Assembly: GCA_944338165.1 (NCBI GenBank)
Contig: CALVLN010000001.1
Coordinates: 124,001 to 188,000 of the forward strand
DNA length: 64,000 bases
DNA from: an uncultured Clostridia bacterium
GTDB taxonomy: Bacteria > Bacillota > Clostridia > Christensenellales > Borkfalkiaceae
Reading direction: 5' to 3'
Shown here in pieces: positions 1 to 6,321 of this stretch. The number at the start of each line of letters is the position of its first letter. The stretch's first letter is position 1. The notes under the pieces are model-generated. The model did no database searches and had not been told where the DNA came from. It saw only the letters and a program-made list of their open reading frames with translations. The translations under genes and the position numbers were made by a program.

Positions 1-1
1 C

Positions 2-691
2 GACCTTGCCGAAGGATACAGCGTGGGCGAAACGGTCTACGCCATCGGCAACGCGGAAGGCGAAGGCATCAGCGCGACGAAAGGCATCGTCAGCGTGGAC
101 AACGAATCCATCACGCTGGACATCGACGAGGACGGCGAAGCGGAAAGCTACCGCTCCATCCGCTTTGACGCATCCATCTATCACGGCAATTCGGGCGGCG
201 GGCTCTTCAATGCGCGGGGCGAGCTCATCGGCATCACGAACGCAGGCATCGAGGGCTATGAGAGCGTATGCTATGCCATCCCTCTCTCCATCGCCGAAGG
301 GACGGCGGAAAACATCCTTTATCACTACCGCGACGACGATGAAACGACGAACGGCGTCTATAAGATCAAGCTCGGCGTCACCGTCTCGGGCGAGAATGCG
401 GCGTATGCCATGGGCGAGGACGGTTACGGCAGGATCCGCGAAGAAGTCCGCGTCGCCGCCGTGACGGAGGGCTCGCTCGCGGCGGACATGGGCCTTGCCG
501 CGGGCGACAGGATCACGGCGCTCGTCATAAACGGCGCGAAAACGGAGATCTTGCGCACCTTTGACATCGGCGATCTGCTCCTTACCCTGCAGCCGGGAGA
601 CAGCCTGCAGATCGCTTACGAGCGGGACGGAACGGAAACTCTCACCGGGTCCCTCACGCTGACGCAGGATCTTTTCCTGCAGGCGGAATAA
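2..691 (+). CDS. HtrA/DegP-type serine protease, C-terminal part (5' truncated by window edge)
   Basis: The reading frame is open from base 2, so the N-terminus lies outside the window. The visible part holds the end of a trypsin-like S1C domain: the catalytic-serine motif GNSGG follows a HGNS segment, and downstream is a glycine-rich strand typical of the S1 fold. After about residue 100 comes a PDZ-like region (VAAVTEGSLAADMGLAAGDRI is the family-type carboxylate-loop context). HtrA proteins degrade or refold misfolded envelope proteins, usually membrane-anchored with the protease outside the cell; the anchor cannot be seen here. It ends in a bidirectional terminator shared with the convergent trpB-like gene. 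Protease family is confident; paralogue identity is not. Confidence 0.88.
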   Translation, partial: DLAEGYSVGETVYAIGNAEGEGISATKGIVSVDNESITLDIDEDGEAESYRSIRFDASIYHGNSGGGLFNARGELIGITNAGIEGYESVCYAIPLSIAEGTAENILYHYRDDDETTNGVYKIKLGVTVSGENAAYAMGEDGYGRIREEVRVAAVTEGSLAADMGLAAGDRITALVINGAKTEILRTFDIGDLLLTLQPGDSLQIAYERDGTETLTGSLTLTQDLFLQAE

Positions 692-727
692 AATAAGCGG
701 GGCGCACATCGGCGCCCCGCTTATTTT
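690..727. terminator. Bidirectional intrinsic terminator
   Basis: A 15-16 bp stem with A-run on one side and T-run on the other (AAATAAGCGGGGCGC / GCGCCCCGCTTATTTT) lies between the convergent protease and trpB-like genes. Confidence 0.9.
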
Positions 728-745
728 ATTCCGTGCGCCTTGCCG

Positions 746-2125
746 TCAGTCTGCAGCAGGTACGCGCGGGATCGAGGCAAATCCCCGTTCAAGTTCCTCT
801 TCCGTGGGAGAAGAATCGGACATGGTGCCGTCGTTGTATTGCTTATAGGCCGTCATGTCAAAGTACCCGGTGCCCGTAAGCCCGAAGAGGATCCGCTTTT
901 TCTTGCCCGTGCGCTTGCAGGCGAGCGCCTCGTCCATCGCCGCACAGATGGCGTGCGCCGATTCGGGCGCGGGGAGGATCCCCTCGCAGCGGGCAAACGC
1001 GACCGCAGCATCGAAGACGCGCTTCTGCTCCACCGCAACGGCGCGCAGATATCCGTCTGCATACAGCTGCGAGATGACGGGGCTCATGCCGTGATAGCGC
1101 AGACCGCCGGAATGGGTCGGCGAGGGCATAAACCCGCAGCCGAGCGTATACATTTTGGCGAGCGGCGTCATCTGTGCCGAATCGCAGTAATCATAGGCGT
1201 ATTTTCCGCGCGTCAGCGACGGGCAGCTCGCGGGTTCCACGCCGACAAATTCAATGTCGTTCCTGCCCATGAGCTTTTCGCCCATAAACGGCGCGATCAA
1301 TCCGCCGAAGTTGCTGCCGCCGCCCATGCACCCGATCACCATGTCCACGTCGACGCCGTATTTTTCCAGTGCCGCCTTGGCTTCCAGACCGATGACCGAC
1401 TGATGCAGCAGGACGTGATCGAGCACGGATCCCAGCACGTAGCGGCAGGACTCGCGGTTTTGCGCCGTCTCCACCGCCTCGGCAATGGCGCAGCCGAGCG
1501 ACCCGCCCGTGCCGGGAAACGCCTTCAAGATCCGCCGCCCCGCCTCCGTGGTATCGGAAGGCGACGGGATGACGTTGGCCCCGTACGTGCGCATGACCTC
1601 CTTGCGGAAGGGTTTTTGCTCGTAGGAGACCTTCACCATGAACACGTCGAGCTTGAGCCCGAAAAATGCCGCAGCCATGGCAAGCGCCGTCCCCCACTGT
1701 CCGGCGCCCGTCTCCGTGGTGACGCCGGCAAGCCCCTGTTTTTTCGCGTAATACGCCTGCGCCGCCGCCGAATTCAGCTTATGCGAGCCGGACGTATTGT
1801 TGCCCTCAAACTTATAATAGATCTCCGCGGGCGTATCCAGCATGCGCTCGAGGAAATAAGCGCGCACGAGCGGCGACGGGCGGAACATCCTGTAAAAAGA
1901 TAAGATCTCTTCGGGGATGGCGATGCGTTCGTCCGTCTCATTGAGCTCCTGGTCGACGCATTCGGAACAGAATACCCGTTCCAACGCTTCGCGCGGGCAA
2001 GGTTTGCCCGTTTTGGGGTCGAGAAACGGCGGATGCTGACGCTTCATGTGCGCCTTGACGTTATACCATGCGCGCGGCAATTCCTCTTCCGAAAGGTAGA
2101 TCTTGTAAGGGATCGTCCGGTCCAT
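746..2125 (-). CDS. trpB: Tryptophan synthase beta chain-like protein (TrpB2 type)
   Basis: A 459-residue PLP enzyme of the TrpB2 subfamily, which makes L-tryptophan from indole and serine, or salvages free indole. The PLP lysine motif GSHKLNSA lies near residue 115, the ETGAGQWG segment follows, and the phosphate-binding loop is GCMGGGSNFGG near residue 265. The ATG at 2125 is chosen because GGAGG sits 8 nt upstream; the frame is open further up but runs into the T-box terminator. There is no trpA or other trp gene next to it, which fits an indole-salvage role. Expression is controlled by the tryptophan T-box leader immediately upstream. TrpB2 proteins are longer than TrpB1 and often stand alone. 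Confidence 0.93.
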   Translation of the reverse strand: MDRTIPYKIYLSEEELPRAWYNVKAHMKRQHPPFLDPKTGKPCPREALERVFCSECVDQELNETDERIAIPEEILSFYRMFRPSPLVRAYFLERMLDTPAEIYYKFEGNNTSGSHKLNSAAAQAYYAKKQGLAGVTTETGAGQWGTALAMAAAFFGLKLDVFMVKVSYEQKPFRKEVMRTYGANVIPSPSDTTEAGRRILKAFPGTGGSLGCAIAEAVETAQNRESCRYVLGSVLDHVLLHQSVIGLEAKAALEKYGVDVDMVIGCMGGGSNFGGLIAPFMGEKLMGRNDIEFVGVEPASCPSLTRGKYAYDYCDSAQMTPLAKMYTLGCGFMPSPTHSGGLRYHGMSPVISQLYADGYLRAVAVEQKRVFDAAVAFARCEGILPAPESAHAICAAMDEALACKRTGKKKRILFGLTGTGYFDMTAYKQYNDGTMSDSSPTEEELERGFASIPRVPAAD

Positions 2126-2142
2126 ATCCATAACCTCCATAA

Positions 2143-2405
2143 AAAAATAAACACGAAACACATCCGCTTGGGACGAATGGTTCCGTGTTGCCACCCAAAT
2201 TCACGGCAGAAAAGCCGCCTCGTTTCAGGCACGTGCATGCCCTCGCCCTGTAACGGGAACGACCCGTCGGGACCTACACAGCGCACATGCGTGCCCTTCG
2301 GCCCCGCCCTCGGGAATCCATTCATCCCGCGCCGCACCGCCCCGCTCCCACCGCCCGGGGCTCTCTGCATGTGCAGCCGCTGCGGAACTACTCCTTTCCG
2401 TCATC
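2143..2405 (-). promoter_or_regulatory. T-box riboswitch leader, tryptophan-specific
   Basis: On the minus strand the leader shows an AGTAG and AGAGAG-containing stem I, a specifier bulge GAATGGAT whose TGG (plus 2318-2320) is the tryptophan codon, and the T-box core TGGGTGGCAACACGG (plus 2183-2197). The core overlaps a terminator stem (AACACGGAAC at 2180-2189 with GTTTCGTGTT at 2150-2159) followed by a T-run at 2141-2148. By the known mechanism, uncharged tRNA-Trp pairs with the specifier and the core and blocks the terminator, so the gene is on when tryptophan is scarce. Confidence 0.95.
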
Positions 2406-2415
2406 GGTTTTATTC

Positions 2416-2444
2416 ATCATACAATACATTTATGCATTTGTCAA
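2416..2444 (-). promoter_or_regulatory. Sigma-A promoter of the trpB T-box transcript
   Basis: Minus strand TTGACA (2439-2444), 17-bp spacer, TATGAT (2416-2421). It is a near-consensus promoter directly upstream of the T-box leader. Confidence 0.9.
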
Positions 2445-2492
2445 GCGTTTGGATATAATTTTTTTGGAAATTTTTGCATACGTGCCGATAAC

Positions 2493-2525
2493 GCCGCACC
2501 GAGCTTCTCAATGAGAAGCCCGGTG
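2493..2525. repeat. Inverted repeat in intergenic region
   Basis: A long stem (GCACCGAGCTTCTC / GAGAAGCCCGGTGC, one mismatch) with a 2-nt loop and no clear T-run on either side. It lies downstream of the YbjN-like gene and upstream of the trpB promoter; a second smaller inverted repeat (GGCGG/CCGCC) is at about 2541-2577. These may serve as mRNA 3'-end structures. Confidence 0.5.
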
Positions 2526-2599
2526 CGATTCTTTGTGATATCATGCAATGGCGGAAATCCAAAATGGCCGCCGTTGCCGAAAGGCCGTTTGCCCTTCGT

Positions 2600-3025
2600 T
2601 TATTTTCTGAATTTGCCGAGCGTATCGTCCAGCTCGCCGACGATCTCCTGCAAAACGAACAGGCATATCTCCCCTGCGTCTTTCTTCCCGACGGCGATCT
2701 CCAGTTCCGCGTCGATGCTGTTGTCCTTTTCGTCCGCATCGTAGCGCAGCCAGCACGAATCCAGGTTGAGCTCATTGCAGAATCTGCAGACCTTGTCAAA
2801 CGGCTCGGACGGCAACTCAACGACCCCCAGCGCGAACACGGTGACGCTTTTGCCGTCTTCATTGAAGTAGAAGCTGAACGTGACGTTCTTGAAGTGATCC
2901 CCCGAAAACGCAATGTCTACGTTATACTTCTTTTTATCCATTGTAAAGCGCAGCTTTGCCTTACGAAGCTCCGCCACGAAGGCCTGCATGTTTCTTGCCC
3001 GCGGTTTTTTTAACATATCAAACAT
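2600..3025 (-). CDS. Conserved hypothetical protein, YbjN-like fold suspected
   Basis: A 141-residue soluble protein. The start at 3025 is set by GAGGAGG a few bases upstream; the longer frame would run into the preceding gene. The pattern of alternating strands with a FYFNEDG segment and a middle helix (FDKVCRFCNEL) resembles YbjN/type III chaperone-like domains, but no catalytic motif is visible and the assignment is tentative. It lies 28 nt behind the membrane-protein gene at 3054-3572 and is almost certainly cotranscribed with it from the operator-flanked promoter at 3622-3650, so it belongs to the same repressor-controlled unit. Confidence 0.65.
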   Translation of the reverse strand: MFDMLKKPRARNMQAFVAELRKAKLRFTMDKKKYNVDIAFSGDHFKNVTFSFYFNEDGKSVTVFALGVVELPSEPFDKVCRFCNELNLDSCWLRYDADEKDNSIDAELEIAVGKKDAGEICLFVLQEIVGELDDTLGKFRK

Positions 3026-3053
3026 ATCGTTCCTCCTCTGTCGCGCCGTGCGC

Positions 3054-3572
3054 TCAGTCGTCAAATTCGGCGTACGAATCGGGATCGTACCCGTTGGCGA
3101 TCATCTCCTCCTCCAGCTTTTCTTCGATCTTGAAGCATTTGCGCAGCAACGTCCCGACGAGCGCCGCCGCAAGGCCGAGCAGGATAAACAGAATGGGTGC
3201 GCCGATGACCGCGCCGCCTATGGCGCCGATCGTCTCCGATCCCACATCCATAAACACGCAGATAAAAGTCACGATCAATCCGGGAATAAAGAGAAACCCG
3301 ATGATCTTGCGCAGAAATATGATGAGATTGGAAAGCGCCTCCGCAAGTTTAAACAGAAGATTGTTCGTATACGGCGAATGACGCAGAAATACTTTATAGT
3401 GTTTGCTCTTTTCCGTAGGCTTCCAATTTTCATCGACGCCGTGCGTCGTTTCCGTATATGCTTCCGTATACTGCCACCCGAACGCCTTCTTCTGCACTAT
3501 GGTCAGCCACCCTTCCCAAAACTGAGACGGCACGTCGACCTTTTCCGTCATATACCTTACCCGCCTGCTCAT
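3054..3572 (-). CDS. Hypothetical membrane protein
   Basis: A 172-residue protein of unknown function. The N-terminal 75 residues are polar with several aromatic residues; two strongly hydrophobic segments follow at about residues 85-110 (IIFLRKIIGFLFIPGLIV) and 120-145 (IGGAVIGAPILFILLGLAAA), and the tail is acidic and charged. Start at 3572 has CGGAGG 9 nt upstream; an in-frame start further upstream would lie inside the operator region. It is the first gene of a two-gene unit divergent from a small XRE-type repressor, with two identical-type operators in the shared promoter region, so its regulation by that repressor is a strong inference. Confidence 0.7.
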   Translation of the reverse strand: MSRRVRYMTEKVDVPSQFWEGWLTIVQKKAFGWQYTEAYTETTHGVDENWKPTEKSKHYKVFLRHSPYTNNLLFKLAEALSNLIIFLRKIIGFLFIPGLIVTFICVFMDVGSETIGAIGGAVIGAPILFILLGLAAALVGTLLRKCFKIEEKLEEEMIANGYDPDSYAEFDD

Positions 3573-3594
3573 GTATCCATACCTCCGAAAATTA

Positions 3595-3650
3595 GTACAA
3601 TTTTCTTGTACATCGATACATATAATACAAGAATCTTGTACATTTGTCAA
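3595..3650 (-). promoter_or_regulatory. Promoter with two palindromic operators, divergent repressor region
   Basis: Minus-strand TTGACA (3645-3650), 17-bp spacer and TATTAT (3622-3627). Two 17-bp palindromes of the form (G/A)TACAA-N5-TTGTAC occur at 3595-3611 and 3625-3641; their centres are 30 bp apart, about three helical turns. One covers the -10 and spacer, the other lies just downstream of the start point. This is a classical repressor layout. Confidence 0.85.
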
Positions 3651-3654
3651 GTGT

Positions 3655-3864
3655 ATGAAGACGAAAATTGCAGAAAACATCAGATTTTATCGAAAACAAC
3701 TCAACATGACGCAGGGAGAGCTGGCAAAGCTGCTGTGCGGGAAGAAAAGTCTGGTCTCCAACTACGAGAACGGTTACAGTACGCCCGACATTTATACGCT
3801 GTGCCGCCTTGCCGACATCTTCGGGATCACGCTGGACGAGCTGGTGGAATGGGAATCGGATTGA
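3655..3864 (+). CDS. Small XRE-family (Cro/CI-type) DNA-binding regulator
   Basis: A 69-residue protein that is essentially a single helix-turn-helix domain: NIRFYRKQLNMTQGELAKLL, then KKSLVSNYENGYSTPD, ending in the LADIFGITLDELV segment typical of XRE regulators. There is no effector domain. The start at 3655 gives the exact domain; the frame is open upstream through the operators and no Shine-Dalgarno is evident (only AGTG), so initiation is weak or unusual. A TATAAT at 3621-3626 could serve it, overlapping operator 2. It likely represses both itself and the divergent membrane-protein unit. Confidence 0.88.
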   Translation: MKTKIAENIRFYRKQLNMTQGELAKLLCGKKSLVSNYENGYSTPDIYTLCRLADIFGITLDELVEWESD

Positions 3865-4115
3865 CCGCTTTTGATACGGCTTTGCCCTTCATGCCGCATC
3901 ACGTCACCTCTTGGTCCCTAACCGCGTCGCGGCAAGGCTCCACCTCTCGGGACGGCAACGCCGCCCTCGCCTTTGCTCCTGCCGCTCCTTTTCCCATAAA
4001 AAATACTTCGTCTTTTTATGGGAACACTTTATTTTAGCGCGCTTGGCACAGGAACGCTTGAGGCCGCGCCCTGGAATAAAGAACGGACATGCCCTAACAT
4101 GGCATGTCCGTTCTT
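3865..4115. repeat. Gene-free region with decayed copy of the tRNA-Pro-associated element
   Basis: No gene is seen. 3906-3923 is an 18-nt exact copy of the tRNA-Pro anticodon arm (4352-4369), fused to an 11-nt copy of the inverted acceptor end (3900-3910). 3961-3988 resembles the conserved body of the intact element (GGAG-CGGCAGGAGCAAAGGCGAGGG on the minus strand). Hairpins at 3993-4022 (CCCATAAAAA/TTTTTATGGG) and 4078-4116 look like terminators. The stretch reads as an older, degraded copy of the neighbouring element. Confidence 0.6.
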
Positions 4116-4116
4116 T
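4078..4116 (-). terminator. Intrinsic terminator behind the tRNA-Pro 3'-end copy
   Basis: AAAGAACGGACATGCC pairs with GGCATGTCCGTTCTTT, followed on the minus strand by a T-rich tract. It directly follows the CCA of the copied tRNA end, just as another terminator follows the true tRNA. Confidence 0.85.
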
Positions 4117-4270
4117 GGTTGAGGTGACGTGACTTGCGCCTTTGGCGGCGCGCCCCGGTGGACAGCCCGCCGGGCTGTCCAGGCTACGGAAGAACTGCCT
4201 GCCTATAAAATACCTTTCCGCCCTTCGCCCGCTTGCTCCCGCAATCGCCTCCACCCTCAAGTCACGTCAC
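4116..4270 (-). repeat. tRNA-Pro-associated structured element carrying copied tRNA 3' ends
   Basis: Read on the minus strand the 155-bp unit begins with a 13-nt sequence complementary to tRNA-Pro nucleotides 56-68 (plus 4258-4270), continues with GGGTGGAGGCGATTGCGGGAGCAA, an approximately 40-nt variable part, then a 9-bp hairpin (GGACAGCCC/GGGCTGTCC) and CGCCGCCAAAGGCG, and ends with a direct copy of tRNA-Pro nucleotides 56-76 including CCA (plus 4116-4136). The two ends can pair over 13 bp, leaving an acceptor-like overhang. The same body with tRNA-Ser ends is at 54818-54969. No protein is encoded. Confidence 0.85.
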
Positions 4271-4283
4271 AATTCCGCATATC

Positions 4284-4322
4284 AAAAAACTCCCGCAGAG
4301 GAAAATACCTCTGCGGGAGTTT
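4284..4322 (-). terminator. Intrinsic terminator of tRNA-Pro
   Basis: Stem ACTCCCGCAGAGG / CCTCTGCGGGAGT with T-run on the minus strand, immediately after the encoded CCA of tRNA-Pro. Confidence 0.93.
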
Positions 4323-4399
4323 TGGTTGAGGTGACGTGACTTGAACACGCGACCTCTTGGTCCCTAACCAAGCGCGCTACCAAACTGCGCTACACCTCA
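4323..4399 (-). tRNA. tRNA-Pro (anticodon AGG)
   Basis: Cloverleaf: acceptor TGAGGTG/CACCTCA, D-stem GCGC/GCGC, anticodon stem CTTGG/CCAAG with loop TTAGGGA (anticodon AGG, G37 as usual for proline), T-arm GCGTG-TTCAAGT-CACGT, discriminator A and encoded CCA. It has its own promoter and terminator. Its last 21 nt are copied at 4116-4136. Confidence 0.96.
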
Positions 4400-4414
4400 A
4401 TAAAAGCATACTCT

Positions 4415-4442
4415 ATTATAACAAGAATTCGGAAAGTGTCAA
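4415..4442 (-). promoter_or_regulatory. Promoter of tRNA-Pro
   Basis: Minus strand TTGACA (4437-4442), 16-bp spacer, TATAAT (4415-4420), about 16 bp before the mature 5' end. Confidence 0.92.
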
Positions 4443-4522
4443 GTAATTTATCGCCCATTTCGGCAAAAAAATGAAAAACGCGGGCACAATTTTCCCGGAT
4501 CAGAATGAACGCGGCACCCCGC

Positions 4523-5791
4523 TCAACGGATGATGAGCAGCTTCTTTTTGGCGCGCGTGACTGCCGTATACAGCCAGGCGCGGGCGTCTTCAAAAAAACC
4601 GCTTTCGTCTATGACGATGACAAAATCGTATTCCGAGCCCTGCGCTTTATGGCAGGTAATGGCATAGGCGTACTCAAAGCGGCAGACGGTATCCTCGCGG
4701 CGGACGCGCTTGTTCCGGAGCCCGCGGATGCCCTGCTCCCCCGCGAGCGTGCCGTCCTCCAGAAGATATGCCTTTTCGCCGTAGCCGTGCGCATAGCTGC
4801 CGTTTAAAAAATATCCCGCGTCAAAGGGAAGATCGTACACCTTGTCCGCAAGAAAATCCGCCTGAAAATCGAGAAGCCCGAGCATCTCGCCCGATTCGCG
4901 CACGCGGAAACACTTGCCGATGATGCCGTTGACGAGGTGAAAGTTTCCCGCTTTGTCGAGCGTCTTGCCCCAGTCGTTGAGCGTACAGATAAGTTTTTCC
5001 CCGTCGAGGGGAAGGCGCGCTTCCGGCGCAATGCCGAGATAGGCGCGCATTTCACGGTTGACGGCGCTGCGCGTGCGGTTGGTGCCCACGATGATCTGAT
5101 CCGCCTTCAGAAATAATTGTTTCCGCATCGCGGGGGACAGATCGTGGCGGGATACGACGGCGACACCATGTCCGTATTCTCCGAACCCGACGTATTCGCC
5201 CGAGCGGACGGCCAATGCGAGACGCACGATCGGATCGTTCTCCTCCTGCCGCACGATCTGCGTAAGCGTGGCGCACGGCATATCCAGCAGGGAATTGCTG
5301 CCGCCGACCGGGGGAAGCTGCGCCGGATCGCCGCAAAACAGGCACTTGACGCCGAAAGAAAGCAGGTCTTTGAGCACGTCGTCGGCGACCATAGACGTTT
5401 CGTCGACGATGATGAGCCGTATCTTGCCGTCGATGGAAGGTTTTTTGACAAAGCGCAGAAAGCGCTCGGAAATGACCTCCCCGTTTTCATCCACCTCGAT
5501 GTCCTCTTCCCGCATGTAGATGAGGCTGTGTACGGTACCGGCAGGCGTGCCGCCGCGGATGAGCACGGACGCGGCTTTCCCCGTCGGCGCGACGAACACG
5601 GCGCTTTCCCCTGCGACGAGCCCCATCCTGCGCACGGCGTGGTCGATGAGAAAGGTCTTGCCCGTACCTGCATAGCCGCAGAGAACGAAGATCTGATTGG
5701 AGAGATTGAAGAACCATTCTTCGATGAGTTGTTCCGCCTCCTCCTGATCGGGGGTCAGCGTTACGGCGGTTTGCGGAAGATGCGCGTCCAT
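4523..5791 (-). CDS. RecD2/Pif1-like superfamily 1 DNA helicase
   Basis: A 422-residue ATP-dependent helicase. Walker A GYAGTGKT at residues 39-46, motif II DETSM near residue 135, the GDPAQLPP motif III next, and at the C-terminus the UvrD_C_2-type motif TCHKAQGSEYD followed by YTAVTRAKK. It is much shorter than true RecD2 (about 720-850 residues) and lacks the N-terminal extension, so it is a compact RecD/Pif1-like helicase acting on single-stranded DNA ends or forks. The ATG is only 6 nt downstream of a TATAAT, so the mRNA should be leaderless or nearly so. It reads away from the lipoprotein gene and ends about 120 bp from tRNA-Pro's promoter. Confidence 0.9.
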   Translation of the reverse strand: MDAHLPQTAVTLTPDQEEAEQLIEEWFFNLSNQIFVLCGYAGTGKTFLIDHAVRRMGLVAGESAVFVAPTGKAASVLIRGGTPAGTVHSLIYMREEDIEVDENGEVISERFLRFVKKPSIDGKIRLIIVDETSMVADDVLKDLLSFGVKCLFCGDPAQLPPVGGSNSLLDMPCATLTQIVRQEENDPIVRLALAVRSGEYVGFGEYGHGVAVVSRHDLSPAMRKQLFLKADQIIVGTNRTRSAVNREMRAYLGIAPEARLPLDGEKLICTLNDWGKTLDKAGNFHLVNGIIGKCFRVRESGEMLGLLDFQADFLADKVYDLPFDAGYFLNGSYAHGYGEKAYLLEDGTLAGEQGIRGLRNKRVRREDTVCRFEYAYAITCHKAQGSEYDFVIVIDESGFFEDARAWLYTAVTRAKKKLLIIR

Positions 5792-5797
5792 ACCCCC

Positions 5798-5826
5798 ATT
5801 ATAGCATCTGCGCGCGCTCCCGTCAA
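5798..5826 (-). promoter_or_regulatory. Promoter of the RecD2-like helicase (predicts leaderless mRNA)
   Basis: Minus strand TTGACG (5821-5826), 17-bp spacer, TATAAT (5798-5803), then only GGGGGT before the ATG at 5791. The expected start point coincides with the start codon. Confidence 0.85.
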
Positions 5827-5844
5827 TCGTTCAAACATTTGTTT

Positions 5845-6240
5845 TTATTTTCGTTCGAACATTGCCAGCAGCAGACCGCCGTGCAGCGGAAAGCGGACGA
5901 GCACGGCGCCCGCCTGCAGGGGAAACGTCATGCTCCCTCGCCGGCCGAACGCCTCCGCGTCAAACGTGATGTGCTCCCCCGCCGCATCGACGCGGTAACG
6001 CCCCTCCGCCTGCTCCGCCCCGTCCCGCGTCAGAGAAAAACGTCCGTCCTGCCGGAGCGTGAGCACGAGCATTTCCGCATCGGGGAGCTCGCGTGCGCCC
6101 CAGCTGAGGCGCGTGCAGACGTATTCACCCGCATACGGGCGGGAAAATTCGGAAAGCGTGCCCATGGAAGCGGCATCGCAGCCGCAGGCACAGGCGCAGA
6201 GACATACGAGCGTGAAAAACAGACAAATTCTCTTCCTCAT
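5845..6240 (-). CDS. Small predicted lipoprotein of unknown function
   Basis: A 131-residue protein with a basic N-terminus (MRKRI), a hydrophobic cysteine-rich core and several possible lipobox cysteines (CLCACACGC), so it is probably exported and lipid-anchored. The mature part is a small beta-rich domain with repeated R-F-S-L/G-R-Y-R type strands, resembling small secreted lipocalin-like or META-like domains, but the family is not recognised. No strong ribosome binding site is visible. It is divergent from the amino-acid kinase gene and follows tail-to-head onto the helicase promoter. Confidence 0.7.
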   Translation of the reverse strand: MRKRICLFFTLVCLCACACGCDAASMGTLSEFSRPYAGEYVCTRLSWGARELPDAEMLVLTLRQDGRFSLTRDGAEQAEGRYRVDAAGEHITFDAEAFGRRGSMTFPLQAGAVLVRFPLHGGLLLAMFERK

Positions 6241-6252
6241 AAAAGAAAGTAT

Positions 6253-6281
6253 TTGCATTTTTCCCCGATTCATGTTAAGAT
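6253..6281 (+). promoter_or_regulatory. Promoter of the amino-acid kinase gene
   Basis: TTGCAT (6253-6258), 17-bp spacer, TAAGAT (6276-6281), 40 bp before the start codon. Confidence 0.65.
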
Positions 6282-6321
6282 AAGAGTATCCCCGCGCGGA
6301 GACGGACAAGGAGAAACACCC

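Noticed and set aside
4116-4136. A second tRNA-Pro gene downstream of the first
   Set aside because: Only nucleotides 56-76 are present; the D-arm, anticodon arm and acceptor 5' strand are missing, and the upstream sequence is the conserved element body.
3898-4343. Attachment site of a prophage or integrative element at tRNA-Pro
   Set aside because: Direct copies of a tRNA 3' end are typical of att sites, but the spacing is only 207 bp, there is an added inverted copy, and no integrase or cargo genes are present. A non-autonomous element cannot be excluded.
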